A DNA stretch of 64,000 bases from Cercophora sp. LCS_1 (Eukaryota; Ascomycota; Sordariomycetes; Sordariales; Lasiosphaeriaceae): contig JAPZLL010000052.1 of the NCBI GenBank assembly GCA_036250225.1, positions 186,001-250,000 of the forward strand, in the 5' to 3' direction. The position numbers and the translations under genes are program-made. Under the pieces are notes generated by a model. It was given only the letters and a program-made list of their open reading frames with translations, was not told where the DNA came from and did not search any database. Shown here piece after piece: positions 24,092-34,300 of the stretch (position 1 is its first letter; each line of letters starts with the position of its first letter).

Positions 24092-25139
24092 ATGGACGGA
24101 AAGAGGCACCCGAGCTCCTTTCAGCAACTGGAGAAGCTGGGAGAGGGCACATACGCAACCGTAAGTGGCTCAAGCCAACGTGACGCAGAAATCTGACTTT
24201 TGGGTCGCTCAGGTTTTCAAAGGCCGGAATCGACAGACCGGCGAGCTTGTGGCGCTCAAGGAAATCCACCTTGACTCGGAAGAAGGCACTCCCAGCACCG
24301 CTATTCGTGAGATCTCGCTTATGAAGGAGCTGAAGCACGAGAACATTGTCGCCCTTCACGATGTTATCCACACCGAGAACAAACTGATGCTCGTCTTCGA
24401 GTACATGGATGGCGATCTCAAAAAGTACATGGACACCCAGGGCGAAAGGGGAGCGCTTCGGCCCCCGGTCATCAAGTCGTTCATGTACCAGCTCCTCAAG
24501 GGCATCGACTTTTGCCACAAGAATAGGGTCTTGCACCGCGATCTCAAGCCGCAGAATCTCCTCATCAACAGTAAAGGACAGTTGAAGCTGGGCGACTTTG
24601 GTCTGGCGAGAGCATTCGGAATCCCCGTCAACACCTTCAGCAATGAAGTCGTTACGCTTTGGTATCGGGCGCCGGATGTTCTGCTGGGTAGCAGAACTTA
24701 CAACACTAGCATCGACATTTGGTCCGCCGGGTGCATCATGGCAGAAATGTTCACCGGGCGGCCTCTCTTCCCAGGCACGACCAACGAGGATCAGATCATC
24801 CGCATATTTAGGATTATGGGGACGCCTACCGAGAGGACGTGGCCTGGGCTGTCGCAGTTCCCGGAATACAAGACGACATGGCAGATGTATGCCACACAGA
24901 GCTTGGCGAGCATCCTGCACCAGATTGACGCCACGGGCATCGACTTGCTGAACAGGATGTTGCAGCTCCGGCCAGAACTCCGCATTTCAGCCCATGACGC
25001 ACTCGCACACCCGTGGTTCCACGAGCTGTTGGGCCCAACACACCATCCCCACCCTCATCAACACCAACACCAACAAGCCATGATGCAGCCGCCTCGGGGA
25101 TACCAACAAGCGGTGCCGGGCCAGTATGATGGTTATTAG
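24092..25139 (+). CDS. pho85: Cyclin-dependent kinase of the PHO85 family
   Basis: Exons 24092-24160 and 24213-25139; 331 aa. The first exon encodes 23 residues including the glycine loop LGEGTYAT, and the join gives TVFKGRN. Kinase landmarks: VALKEI (catalytic Lys), the C-helix STAIREISLMKEL (PSTAIRE-like, with the TAIREI typical of Pho85), HRDLKPQN, the DFGLARAFGIPV activation segment, EVVTLWYRAPDVLLGS and SIDIWSAGCIMAEM. Pho85 acts with Pcl cyclins in phosphate, glycogen and cell-cycle control. The C-terminus ends in a His/Gln/Pro-rich tail (PHPHQHQHQQ) absent from the kinase core. The intron inside the glycine-loop exon is well defined by GTAAGT and CTCAG. Confidence 0.97.
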
Positions 25140-26323
25140 GATCCCCTAGCGCTAATGCAGAACGCACCGCTTTACCACGCGACTAGCCTTTCCGATGGCC
25201 ATAATCCCCTTTTCCAACAATATGATCCGCTGTCATTTCAGGAGCATCAACACACTGCGTACAACGCGCTTTCGACGACCCGCAGCACCGGACGCTTACC
25301 GTCGTTGACGAGCGACCCGATGGCGTAGCTTTCCAATTCGGGAACCTCTATCACTCTCAAGCTAGACCCACAGGCTGCGGAGTTTGCACCTAGACTTCGG
25401 AGCTTAAACCCCCAGGCTGCTGAGTTTACAACTAGACCTTGGAGCTTAGACCCACAGGCTGCGGAGTTTATACCTAGACCCGGAGCTGTGGATTGGACCA
25501 GGAAAGCTTTGAGCAAAAAACGGCTGACTCACGAAATTCTAAACCGACTCAGAGAATCTCGGGCCTTCGGCTGATGAAAATTCTACGAGGGAACTTGGGA
25601 ATTGGCCTTCGGTGGAGTTTTCGAGGGTTATCAAGGCGCCAAAACCTCATAAACGCTAGTTTGTATTCTGATAGCGATGCCTTTATCTCTTACATTAATG
25701 CTGGGGTCTCACGATGGGTGTTCATCGAGGGGTGGTTCTTCGTTTTTATTTTCATGAGGAAGAAATGGTATTTTGGTATTTTGATAGAGCGAGCAGCGGT
25801 TTGGCAGCCGATACCCTCCTTCTGCGAGTCTCACACACGCACGAATAATTGAGACACGGCTGCAGAGCAGCGTCGGGAATCATGTTTGTGGAATTACTAG
25901 TGTGGAAGTTTGAAAACCTGTGGCTGCTATTGCGTATGCTTATTGTTCAGGGTTTGAATACATTATGTGGATCATTACTATTGTGCCTGGCAATTTTCTA
26001 TTCAACGACGTTGCTGTTGAAGCTCAAGGCTAGATCGCTACAGGGATGCGCGTGACGCATGGTGGGGCGGTCTGGGGAAATGTTTCGAGCTTGCGCAGAG
26101 CCGCCCCGCTAAGTTCTTATCGATAACCTTAATCACTCCTCCATCCGAGTGTTCGAACGTTCCGAGGCAGGCGCGCAAAGCAAGACTTCTGCCTTTTGCA
26201 ACGACGAGGAAAGAGCAGCAACTCAACTTACGCGCGCAACCACGAGCCCCACCGGATTTTCGAACCAAAACCGCATGCGAATAACCTTTCTCGATAAAAA
26301 GCAACGTCTCCGCGATTGCCACG
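25140..26323. other. Intergenic region between pho85 and sgf73
   Basis: About 1.2 kb without a gene. It contains a three-unit, 40-42 bp tandem repeat at 25361-25483 (separate entry). ORFs at 25493-25852 and 26149-26403 show no domain and atypical composition. The right end should hold the sgf73 promoter; C9 at about 26381-26390 lies within sgf73 intron 1. Confidence 0.5.
25361..25483. repeat. Three-unit 40-42 bp tandem repeat
   Basis: Units begin at about 25361, 25401 and 25443. Each carries a core reading CAGGCTGCGGAGTTT or one mismatch from it, followed by ACCTAGAC-like sequence. Unit 1 is two bases shorter than unit 2, so no frame is kept across all three. It lies about 220 bp downstream of the pho85 stop codon. 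Confidence 0.8.
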
Positions 26324-27774
26324 ATGGAGTCGCGCAAAGGTATGTTGGCCGTGTGGCGCGCTCGAAGCCCGGCGCCTCCCCCCCCCCCAGCCGCGCACAA
26401 TAGTTCCTGACGCCCCTATTCTTCCTATCCAGATGAAGAAGCTACCACAATAAAGGTAGCTTCGTCGAAAAACCCTACCAAATCACAAAATGGCGGGGTA
26501 ATCAAGCTCAAAAAACAACCTCCCAAGTTCAAGCCTGGCCCATGGAAAGACTCGGTCGCTCTTGACGGTAAGTATTTATACCCCCACCTTCATCCCTCTT
26601 TCCCTCTTTCCTCCTTTCTCCCCAGAACCACAAACGCTCCCCTCTTTCCTCCGTTCTTTTCTCACGGGTCGCAACCACAGCCGAAGAAAAGAAAAAATCG
26701 AGCAAAGACGGCTCGATTATCGCAGCCTCCTCCCCTTCCCCAGTAATCAACCAACTGGACGAACCAAGCCGCGACACGTTCACCACCGGTCGCCCACTCG
26801 AAGACGACCCCAACCTGCAGCAGTGCAAGCACTGCAAGAAAGGAGTTCTCGCCGGCGCATCCAAAGATCACATCGCGCAGTGCCTGCGTATCAAGAAAGA
26901 GAAGGCACAGCGAAAGAAGGAAGCCCGCGAAGCTCGCGAGCGCGCCAAAGAAGCAGCGCGCGAAGAAGAAGCTCGCAAAGCTGACGGCGACCCTGAAGCA
27001 CGAGCCGAAGAAGACAGCGACGCCGAAGACGACATGGCGAACCAGGGCCCCAACGCGGGTAAGACCACCAAGAAGGCAGCCGGCAAGAAGACCGATGTCG
27101 GCGGCAAGAAGAGAAAGGCCGAGAACGAGCTCGATAAGGGCAAGGCCAAGAAGAAGAAGGACGAACCCAAGCCAAAGGCTGCTAAGCCCAAGGGACCTGT
27201 CGACGTCGAGCGCCAGTGTGGTGTTTTGCTACCCAACGGCCAGCCCTGCGCGCGCTCACTTACCTGCAAGAGCCACAGTATGGGAGCTAAGCGCGCTGTG
27301 CCTGGTCGCTCCCTGCCTTACGACATGCTCTTGGCTGCGTACCAGAAGAAGAACCAAGCCAAACAACAGAAGGCCGCCATCGATGCCAACGCGCCTCTCG
27401 AGGAAGACGACGAGCTAAATGCAGGCGCAGTCGACAGCGACGAAGAAACCGGCATCGTCATGAGCGCTCTTAGTCGTTGGTGCCCCCAGCCCGTGGTGCC
27501 GCAACCTATTTTCAGGCCCATCAAGCACACCTACCAGACGGCGCGCCTTCACGAACAGCTTCACACAGCCACCAACGGCGGTCGCACCAATATTTTCAAG
27601 GTGGTAGGATTCGGCGCGCAAAAGCTACCGAACAACCATCCTAGCCTCTACGACAACGAAGACGCTCCCGGCGAACCTGACGCCACTATGATGGGTCCAT
27701 TCTCAAGACGCTCATCGAGCTTCAGCCTGTCGGGGCCGCCCCAGCGACGACCCTCAATCACCAGTCGAGTTTAG
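26324..27774 (+). CDS. sgf73: SAGA-associated factor 73 (SCA7/ataxin-7-like)
   Basis: Exons 26324-26339 (16 nt), 26433-26567 and 26681-27774; 414 aa. Sgf73 tethers the deubiquitinating module (Ubp8, Sgf11, Sus1) to SAGA. Visible parts: a basic N-terminus; an N-terminal zinc finger QQCKHCKKGVLAGASKDH followed by a conserved C (ligands C, C, H, C, about residues 98-117); a long Lys/Glu/Ala-rich helix (EKAQRKKEAREARERAKEAA); a Lys-rich linker; and the SCA7 zinc-binding domain (CGVLLPNGQPCARSLTCKSH, about residues 228-250) followed by SVPGRS-like VPGRSLPYDMLL. The C-terminal YQTARLHEQLHTAT and NIFKVVGFGAQKLP are typical of fungal homologues. The frame ends at TAG 27772, yet it stays open beyond that stop for 2.1 kb (next entry). 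Confidence 0.93.
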
Positions 27775-27804
27775 TACACTCAACTTCACGGTTCATTCTC
27801 GCAG

Positions 27805-29877
27805 GCACGCCCCGCCGAGGCCGGACCCTCACAGCTGTCTCTCATTTACGAGTCCGACGAGTCCGCCTACGAATCATCATCGCACGATCACACACCCGAG
27901 CATGCATTTGGTATTACCAACCACAAGAAGCGTCGCGCTACAGTTCCTGTTGTTGTTATCGATGAAACAACTACCGAAGAGGAGACTGAAGGCCCCCCTG
28001 CTAAGAAGCGCAAGCTCAGTCACACAAGAAGACCTGCCGACGACTCAACCGAAGAGTCCGAATCAGAGTTTGTGCCTACCTCCATCATCCACAGGAAGCG
28101 TCGTGCTAGGGCCACCATTATCTTCGATGATTCGACCACTGAAGATGGAACATCCACTGGAGAGGAGACTGAAGGTTCTCCTGCTAAGAAGCGCAAGCTC
28201 GGCCACACAAGACCTACCCACGACTCCACTGATGATTCTGGCTCAGAGTATTTGCCTACCCCTATCAATCGTCAAAAACGACGTGCCACGGCCGTTATCA
28301 ATGACGATCCAACCACTAAGGAAGAGGCTGAGGAGGAGATCGAGGCTTCCCCTGTCAGGAAGCATAAGCTCGGCCACACAAGAAGATCTACCGGCGGTTC
28401 AGCTCAAGAGTCTGGATCAGAGTTTGTGCCTACTCCTATCAACCAGAAGAAGCGACGCGCGGCAGCACCCAGCATTCTCATCGACGATTCGACCAGTGAG
28501 GAGGAGATCGAGGGTCCGCCAGCCAAGAAGCGCAAGTCAGCCACGAAGGGTCGGGTCAACAAGGACACCGTACCCAAGGCAGCTCCACAGTCTCAAGCCA
28601 ACCATACTGAGCCCCAGGCCACATCGTCTCGATTCAGCAAGAGTATCAAGTCTAAGGAAGCTGCACCATCTCGGGCCAATAAGGGCACTGAGCTCAAGGG
28701 GACCACATCATCTCAGACCAACAAGGGTACTAAGTCCATGGGAACCACCAAGTCTCAGGCCAGTAAGGAAACTGAGCCAAAGGAAGATTTGAGGTCTCGA
28801 GCCAACAATACCGAGCTCCAGGTCACATCGTCTCGATTCAATAAGAGTATCGAGTTCAAGGAAACTGCACCATCTGGGGCCAATAGGGACACCGTACCCA
28901 AGGCGTCTTCAAAGTCTCGATTCAACAAGGACATCGAGCCCCAGGGAACGTCATCGTCCCGGGTCAATGAAGACACCGAACCGCAAGCCACAGCGTCTCG
29001 AGCCACCAACAGCATCGAGCCCCAGGGAACCACCAAGTCTCGGCTCAACAACGACGCCGAGCCCCAGGCGACAACGTCTCGAATCAATGAGAATACCGAG
29101 CCCATCGAGCCCATGGGAACCACAGAGCCTCGGGCCAGTAATGACACCGAGCCCAAGGCAGCCAGCAACGAATCGACGCTGGCGCAAGAGAAGCGCGTAG
29201 GTTCTATGCCTTCTTTATTTACCACTGCCGCTTCGACGACGACGGTGGCCAAACCCAAACCGGCCACCAAAAAACTTTCTGTCAAAGAGTATATGGCAAG
29301 GAGCCGCCAACCGTCGTCGTCGGAGCGGCCGGCTTCTGAGGAAGCAGCCGGCTCGGAGGGCGTTGGCCTGGCGGCTCCACAGGAGCCTGCCCAGCCGCCC
29401 CAACCCGCCGCGTTGCCCTCACCACCGCCGCCACCTCCACCGCCGCCACCTCCGCCGCCGCCTAGGTCGCCGCCGCCCCCACTTCCCCCGGGCCCACCTC
29501 CTCCGTTCCCCCAGGAGCGAACCACGGTGCCGCCCTGGCGACGGCATCACCAGCAGTCGGCCAGAGGCGGGCGGGGTCGAGGGCAGAGAGGTTCGTCGCT
29601 GGCAGAGTTGCAACTCCCCGCAACTCTCCAGCACCCTCTGCCGCCCCGCCCGCCGCCCCCTATCCACCAGTGGCGCGGCATCGCGGCGGCGGCGGTGGCG
29701 CCGCAGTATCCGCCGGGTGTGCCGCCAGGTGTGCTGCCGGCACAATGGCAGCACACCGCGCCCCCCAACTTTGCTCCGCCAGGCCTAGGGCCGGCGACCT
29801 ACCCCACCGGTTACCCGGGGGTTTACCCTCACGGGGGGTCGTCGTCCGGTCCTGGGCCTTGGCAGCGGTACCGGTGA
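27805..29877 (+). CDS. Start-less repetitive NLS-rich / polyproline ORF in frame with sgf73
   Basis: About 690 codons open in the same frame as sgf73 and separated from it only by the TAG at 27772. No in-frame ATG exists until about 28738, so translation needs a spliced upstream exon, stop readthrough, or an unseen start. A good acceptor (TTCTCGCAG) ends at 27804. Content: about four 57-residue units (27915-28540), each with a KKRRA-type and a PAKKRKL-type basic motif, an acidic patch and SEFVPTPIN; then about a dozen 15-18 residue units of the SRxNKDTEPKGTT type (28545-29170); KKLSVKEYMARS; a run of about 14 prolines; an RGGRGRGQRG patch; and a Pro/Gly/Tyr-rich tail. The basic motifs suggest a nuclear protein. 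Family not recognised. It may be an SGF73 extension, a separate gene with a missed first exon, or a decaying gene. Confidence 0.5.
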   Translation, partial: ARPAEAGPSQLSLIYESDESAYESSSHDHTPEHAFGITNHKKRRATVPVVVIDETTTEEETEGPPAKKRKLSHTRRPADDSTEESESEFVPTSIIHRKRRARATIIFDDSTTEDGTSTGEETEGSPAKKRKLGHTRPTHDSTDDSGSEYLPTPINRQKRRATAVINDDPTTKEEAEEEIEASPVRKHKLGHTRRSTGGSAQESGSEFVPTPINQKKRRAAAPSILIDDSTSEEEIEGPPAKKRKSATKGRVNKDTVPKAAPQSQANHTEPQATSSRFSKSIKSKEAAPSRANKGTELKGTTSSQTNKGTKSMGTTKSQASKETEPKEDLRSRANNTELQVTSSRFNKSIEFKETAPSGANRDTVPKASSKSRFNKDIEPQGTSSSRVNEDTEPQATASRATNSIEPQGTTKSRLNNDAEPQATTSRINENTEPIEPMGTTEPRASNDTEPKAASNESTLAQEKRVGSMPSLFTTAASTTTVAKPKPATKKLSVKEYMARSRQPSSSERPASEEAAGSEGVGLAAPQEPAQPPQPAALPSPPPPPPPPPPPPPPRSPPPPLPPGPPPPFPQERTTVPPWRRHHQQSARGGRGRGQRGSSLAELQLPATLQHPLPPRPPPPIHQWRGIAAAAVAPQYPPGVPPGVLPAQWQHTAPPNFAPPGLGPATYPTGYPGVYPHGGSSSGPGPWQRYR
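27915..28540 (+). repeat. Four tandem ~57-codon modules
   Basis: Each module starts KKRRA or KRRA, passes through an IDDSTTEEE-like acidic stretch and PAKKRKL (PVRKHKL in the third), then HTRR, SEFVPTPIN or a variant. The fourth is cut short after PAKKRK. Units are clearly alike in protein and DNA but not identical, so the array is not a recent expansion. Confidence 0.8.
28545..29170 (+). repeat. Array of ~50-bp repeats (SRxNKDTEPKGTT type)
   Basis: About a dozen imperfect units of 45-54 bp, each encoding a variant of SRxNKDTEPKGTTK. Common DNA words are TCTCG, AACAAGG and GAGCCCCAGG. The same words occur in reverse orientation at 30145-30400. Confidence 0.8.
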
Positions 29878-31381
29878 GCTGGGGAGGAGGAGGAGAGAAG
29901 AAGGGGACCATGGGTCCAGGAAGCCGCCCCGCGGGGCTGGCTAGCCCAATCAAATATGTATTTTTAGTTTTTTTTTTTTTTGGTTTGTTTTTTTAATTCT
30001 CTGGCAAGGGCAAGCGAGGCGTTGGAGGTGGGTTGGGAGGGACGGGCCCAGGATGCCACGAGACTTGGGTAGATAGGAAATCTACCGAAGCCAATCTACG
30101 GATTGGCGGGTTACGATTACGTGTGCGTGTTCTGTGATGCATGTCCTTATTGGCCCGGGATGATATGGCTCCATTGGGCTCAGTGCCCTTGTTAGATCGA
30201 GACGTTGTAAGCCTTGGGCTGGGTGGGTGCTGTTGACTCGAAACATTGAGGCTGTGGTGTCCTTGTTGATCCGAGACTTTGTGGCTTCCTTGGACTCGAT
30301 GCTTTTGCTGGATTGAGCCGTTGTGGCCTGGGGCCCGGTTTCCTTATCGACCTGGGACTTTGCGGCTCCCTTGGACTCGGTCTTTTTGTTGACTCAAAAC
30401 TGTGCGTGTTCTGTGATGCATGTGACGTGAATGTGTCCCGGTTTGAGTAACTACGGAATGTTGATTGGGTTATGTTATCTGGGAGGTTGGGTCGTCCTTT
30501 CCTCCTGTGTTAGCGTCAGGTGATGATGTGATGGAAGGGTCGAAATTTAGGGGTGGATGAGTTGGTGATGGGACTTGAGGAGCCCTGGGAGTTTGCCGGG
30601 TAGGTTTTTGCTCTGGTGTCGGTTTTTGGGGTGCGGTTTGGCTTTTCCTCGGTGTCTTGGTTTGATGCGGGCTGCCTACCTTTCGGGTTCATGCTTCTGT
30701 CGCGATGATTTGGTTTTACCGCCGCCGGGTTCCTGGTCGCTGTCTTTTCTTCAATCGGTCTTGCATTGATTCACACGTTCGCGGTCTTTCGTCCCCTACC
30801 CTCGTCGAGCGCCGCAGTTGTTGCTTCCAATTGGGGTGTTGCTGGAGAGGGGGCGCCCCAATTCAGAATGATCAGGCTTGGCAAACAGCTCAGCCCTGAA
30901 GCTCACCCCCTTGAACCCCAGACCGGCGAAATTGTTACTTCTATTGATCAGTTGCTCCAAATGGGGCTTGCGACAACAGGGTCTTACTACAACCCCCCAG
31001 AGCTGTTGGTCCGCTAGCTTTTATGAGGGAGTCGCCCAGGTGCCCCAAAGGGCTTGCAGAAAACGCTCATCCGAAGCTAAGGCGATTGGGCTGTGAGCAC
31101 GCCACGCAGGAAGGCTCTGGCCTCGGGGAATGACCGCCAGGCAGCAAGCCGAACGCGAAACGGGAGGGGCAATCGTCAGGCTCACTTTTTTTTTTTTTTT
31201 TTCGCTCACCGATGCCCTCAGAGCGTCGAGCCTTCAATCTCACGTGGCTCTGTGAGGCTCGATTCGTCTTTGATCTCTCGATTCATCGATATCGGCCGGC
31301 TTGACTCTGTTTCTTTGGCGTTACGCTGCTGCTGGGTGATTTGCTACCTGGGCCCTGAAATCCCGTGCCCTGAGCTTCAGG
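29878..31381. other. Intergenic region between the repeat ORF and the NLR
   Basis: About 1.5 kb. It starts with a probable 3' UTR holding poly-T runs (29967-29993), continues with an inverted, decayed copy of the repeat array (separate entry), and ends with a T17 tract (31186-31202) and the presumed NLR promoter. A 50-codon ORF at 30868-31017 has coding-like composition but no recognisable homology. Nothing else supported. Confidence 0.5.
30122..30423 (-). repeat. Inverted decayed copy of the repeat array, with 23-bp direct repeats
   Basis: Read on the minus strand, 30400-30145 encodes pieces of the module found in the plus-strand ORF: SRVNKKTESKGAAKS, then QVDKETGPQATT, SSKSIESKEATKS and RINKDTTA. 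The frame is lost after about 80 codons. The segment is bracketed by a perfect 23-bp direct repeat at 30122-30144 and 30401-30423, both containing TGTTCTGTGATGCATG. Confidence 0.85.
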
Positions 31382-34300
31382 ATGGCTGAGCCTGAACAGT
31401 CGACGGCCCCCGTACAGGGGCCTGTGAGGATTCTCTCCCTCGGTGAGACTACATTAGTTGTTTGTTGGTTGCAATCTAATGTTTCGGTAGATGGAGGCGG
31501 CATACGCGGGCTGTCGAGTCTCATGATCCTGGAGGAAATCATGAAAGGCATTGGGAAGGAAATGGGTCTTCCTGACGTCCCTAAGCCCTGCGATATTTTC
31601 AATATGATTGGCGGTACAAGCACTGGGGGGTGAGTTGATTTCATATCTAAACTGTTGAAGAAACACCCTCTCATTCGTTTCGTTAGTATCATATCTATCA
31701 TGCTTGGGAGGTTGGGTATGACGGTCGAGGAGTGTCTCGAGGCATACCAAGAAGTCGCCCGGCAGGCCTTTACACGAAAGCGTAGATTGCAATTCTTGCC
31801 CTCTTCATCAGGTTCATTCTCTGCCACAGCCCTTGAGAATGCTATCAAAAAGGTCGTCAAACAGTATTGCACTGAGCCAAACTGCGTCGATGAGCGAGAC
31901 AAAGGCAACAACACTTGCCCTCACGATGATCTCCAATTCGGCAAAGACGGATGCGTCAAGACTGCAGTCTTAGCCATCACAAGGGATGATGTCGGCTCGG
32001 GGCCGACGCTGTTTACCACATACGACCCAAAGTGCAAGTTTTATACTTGTGCAATTTGTAAGTGTGATGGGCAAAAGTAACTCATAGGGTATGATCTTGT
32101 GTGGCAGACAGAGATCCCGGGAACATGGGCCACTATTTCGCTCCTTGACATAGATCCGTCCTACATAAGGCTCACATTCTCAACAGGGCAGATCGCTCGC
32201 GCAACCTCGGCCGCACCGGCATTCTTCAAACCTATTCGGCTCGGCAGCCACGAAATCGAGTTTATCGACGCTGCGATTGGATATAACAATCCATGCGAAG
32301 TCATTATCAAGGAAGCTCGAAACCAATTCCCGAATCGTCGACTACAGATTCTAAGCGTTGGCACCGGACTCAAGGATCCTATCCCAGTTGACGGAATCGG
32401 GACCCTCCTCCATGGCCTGGTCAAAATGGCTACCTCCACGGACGAGGTGCACGTCAGGGTCCGTGACCAGGCGTACCATGACAGCGAGCTGGAATATTTC
32501 AGGTTCGACGTTGACCGGGGCCTGGAGGATATCAAGATGTCAGACTGGAGAGCGAGCAACCGTACGTACCGCTTGATCATTTCTATGGCATGTTTCGTCC
32601 AGCCTCCATCTCAAATTGCCGAGATCTTCTCATGTCATGGATGTTGTCAAGAGTTTGTCTTTCGCGGTTTTGCGGTGGTTTCTTGGGAGACTTGCTTTAC
32701 GTCCCGTCTTTTGTCCAATCCTACCCACTTGTCGGGAGACGTCTTGGGGCTCATATCTTGGGTGGCAGGTCATTCAGGCCACCAAGTCTTGTTCTGTGCG
32801 TGACTAACACTCACAATAGGAATCGTGACACACACAGGCAACTACCTGCGTCGCCATCGCAGAGAGATCCAAGAATATGTCAACAACTTCCCAAGTCCAA
32901 CATCTCAGGCTGTTTCCAAGAAGCCGGACACGTTGGCCTCTACCTCTCACTTTTGCGTCCCACTGGCCAAAAACGAAAGCTTTGTGGGGCGTAAGGCAAC
33001 CGTCGACACGCTAGCTGAGATGATATTCTCACAGAGAAATCGACGAGTCGCGCTCTACGGCCTAGGCGGCATGGGTAAAACACAGATAGCCCTCCATTTG
33101 GCATACGAGGCCCACAAAGAGAGGGATGAAAGCCATCCTCGTTATTCTGTTTTTTGGGTCTCGGCATTGAGCGATGCGAGTTTCGAGCAGTCATATGCAG
33201 CAATTGCGAAGGAGCTTAGGATAGTCAAAGGCGACGGGGAGGACATCAAAGAAGTCGTCAGACAGAACCTCAGCTCCCTTGAAGGCCCGTGGCTTCTCAT
33301 TGTCGATAACGCCGACGATACAGACCTTGTGCTTGGGGGTGCTCGATTTGAAGTTGCCTCCTCCAAACGCATCACACATTACCTCCCAGAAAGCGAGAAC
33401 GGCTTCATTCTGTTCACTACGCGTTCTGAAGAGGTCGCCACATCAGTTGCTAGGGACAAGGTGGTCGAGCTGGAGAAGATGAGTGAAGAGGAGGCGAGCC
33501 GATTTTTGGAACAGGGACTCCGGGGGCACGACATTCACCGCGACGAAGCGGACACGAAGAAACTACTCGAGGCACTCTGCTACCTTCCCTTGGCCATGGC
33601 CCAGACGGTAGCCTATTTGAAGAAGAACAAGAGATCCATATCCGAGTATCTCGCGCTTCTTCTGGGTGGGACGGAAGAAGATATCACGCATTTGATGACG
33701 CGAGAGTTCTACGATGAGACACGGTATGAAGAGTCGAAGAACGCGGTGGCATCCACATGGCTGGTATCGTTCAACCAAATTCGCAAGCACGACCCCTTCG
33801 CTGCCGACCTGTTGGCATTCATCTCTTGCATAGAGCCCAAGGCAATCCCACGGTCCATACTCCCTGAATGCGGGTCGGAGGCAAAAATGCTGGATGCCCT
33901 CGGCACCTTGTGCGCATACGCTTTCCTGACCAGACAGGGGGAAAGCGAGACGTATGTCATGCACAGCCTTGTCCACTTGGCGACGCAGATATGGGTGCGA
34001 GAGCGCGGACTCCTCGGGGAGAAAGCGCAGAATGCCATTCGCCATGTCTCCGATGTCTTTCCCAATGACGATTGGAAGAACCGAGACTTGTGGAGAGAGT
34101 ATATGCCGCATGCTCTCAAGGTTCTCAAAATCAAGGAGGGTGAAGACATGGAGCAGAGATGCGAACTATTGTACTGGATCGGATGCTGTCTATCCGTAGA
34201 TGGGCGAATCCGGGAAGCTGTGGAGTGTTTTGAGGAGTGTGAAAAATGGCGAAAGAACAACTTGGCCGAAAATGACCCTGATCTTCTCGCTACACAACAT

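Noticed and set aside
23544..24164. 206-codon ORF overlapping the pho85 start
   Set aside because: Wrong frame relative to the kinase, no domain; at most a leader ORF.
27902..28792. 296-codon ORF in another plus frame of the repeat region
   Set aside because: Its repeats arise from the same DNA units; the basic/acidic modules make sense only in the frame shared with sgf73.
28755..29525. 256-codon minus-strand ORF with polyglycine
   Set aside because: It is the complement of the repeat array and the polyproline run; composition is explained by the sense frame.
30122..30423. The bracketing 23-bp repeats as transposon ends
   Set aside because: They are direct, not inverted; no terminal inverted repeats or transposase remnants are visible inside. 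Kept only as a structural finding.
30868..31017. 50-codon ORF before the NLR
   Set aside because: Coding-like words but no recognisable family, no splice partner and in the NLR promoter region.
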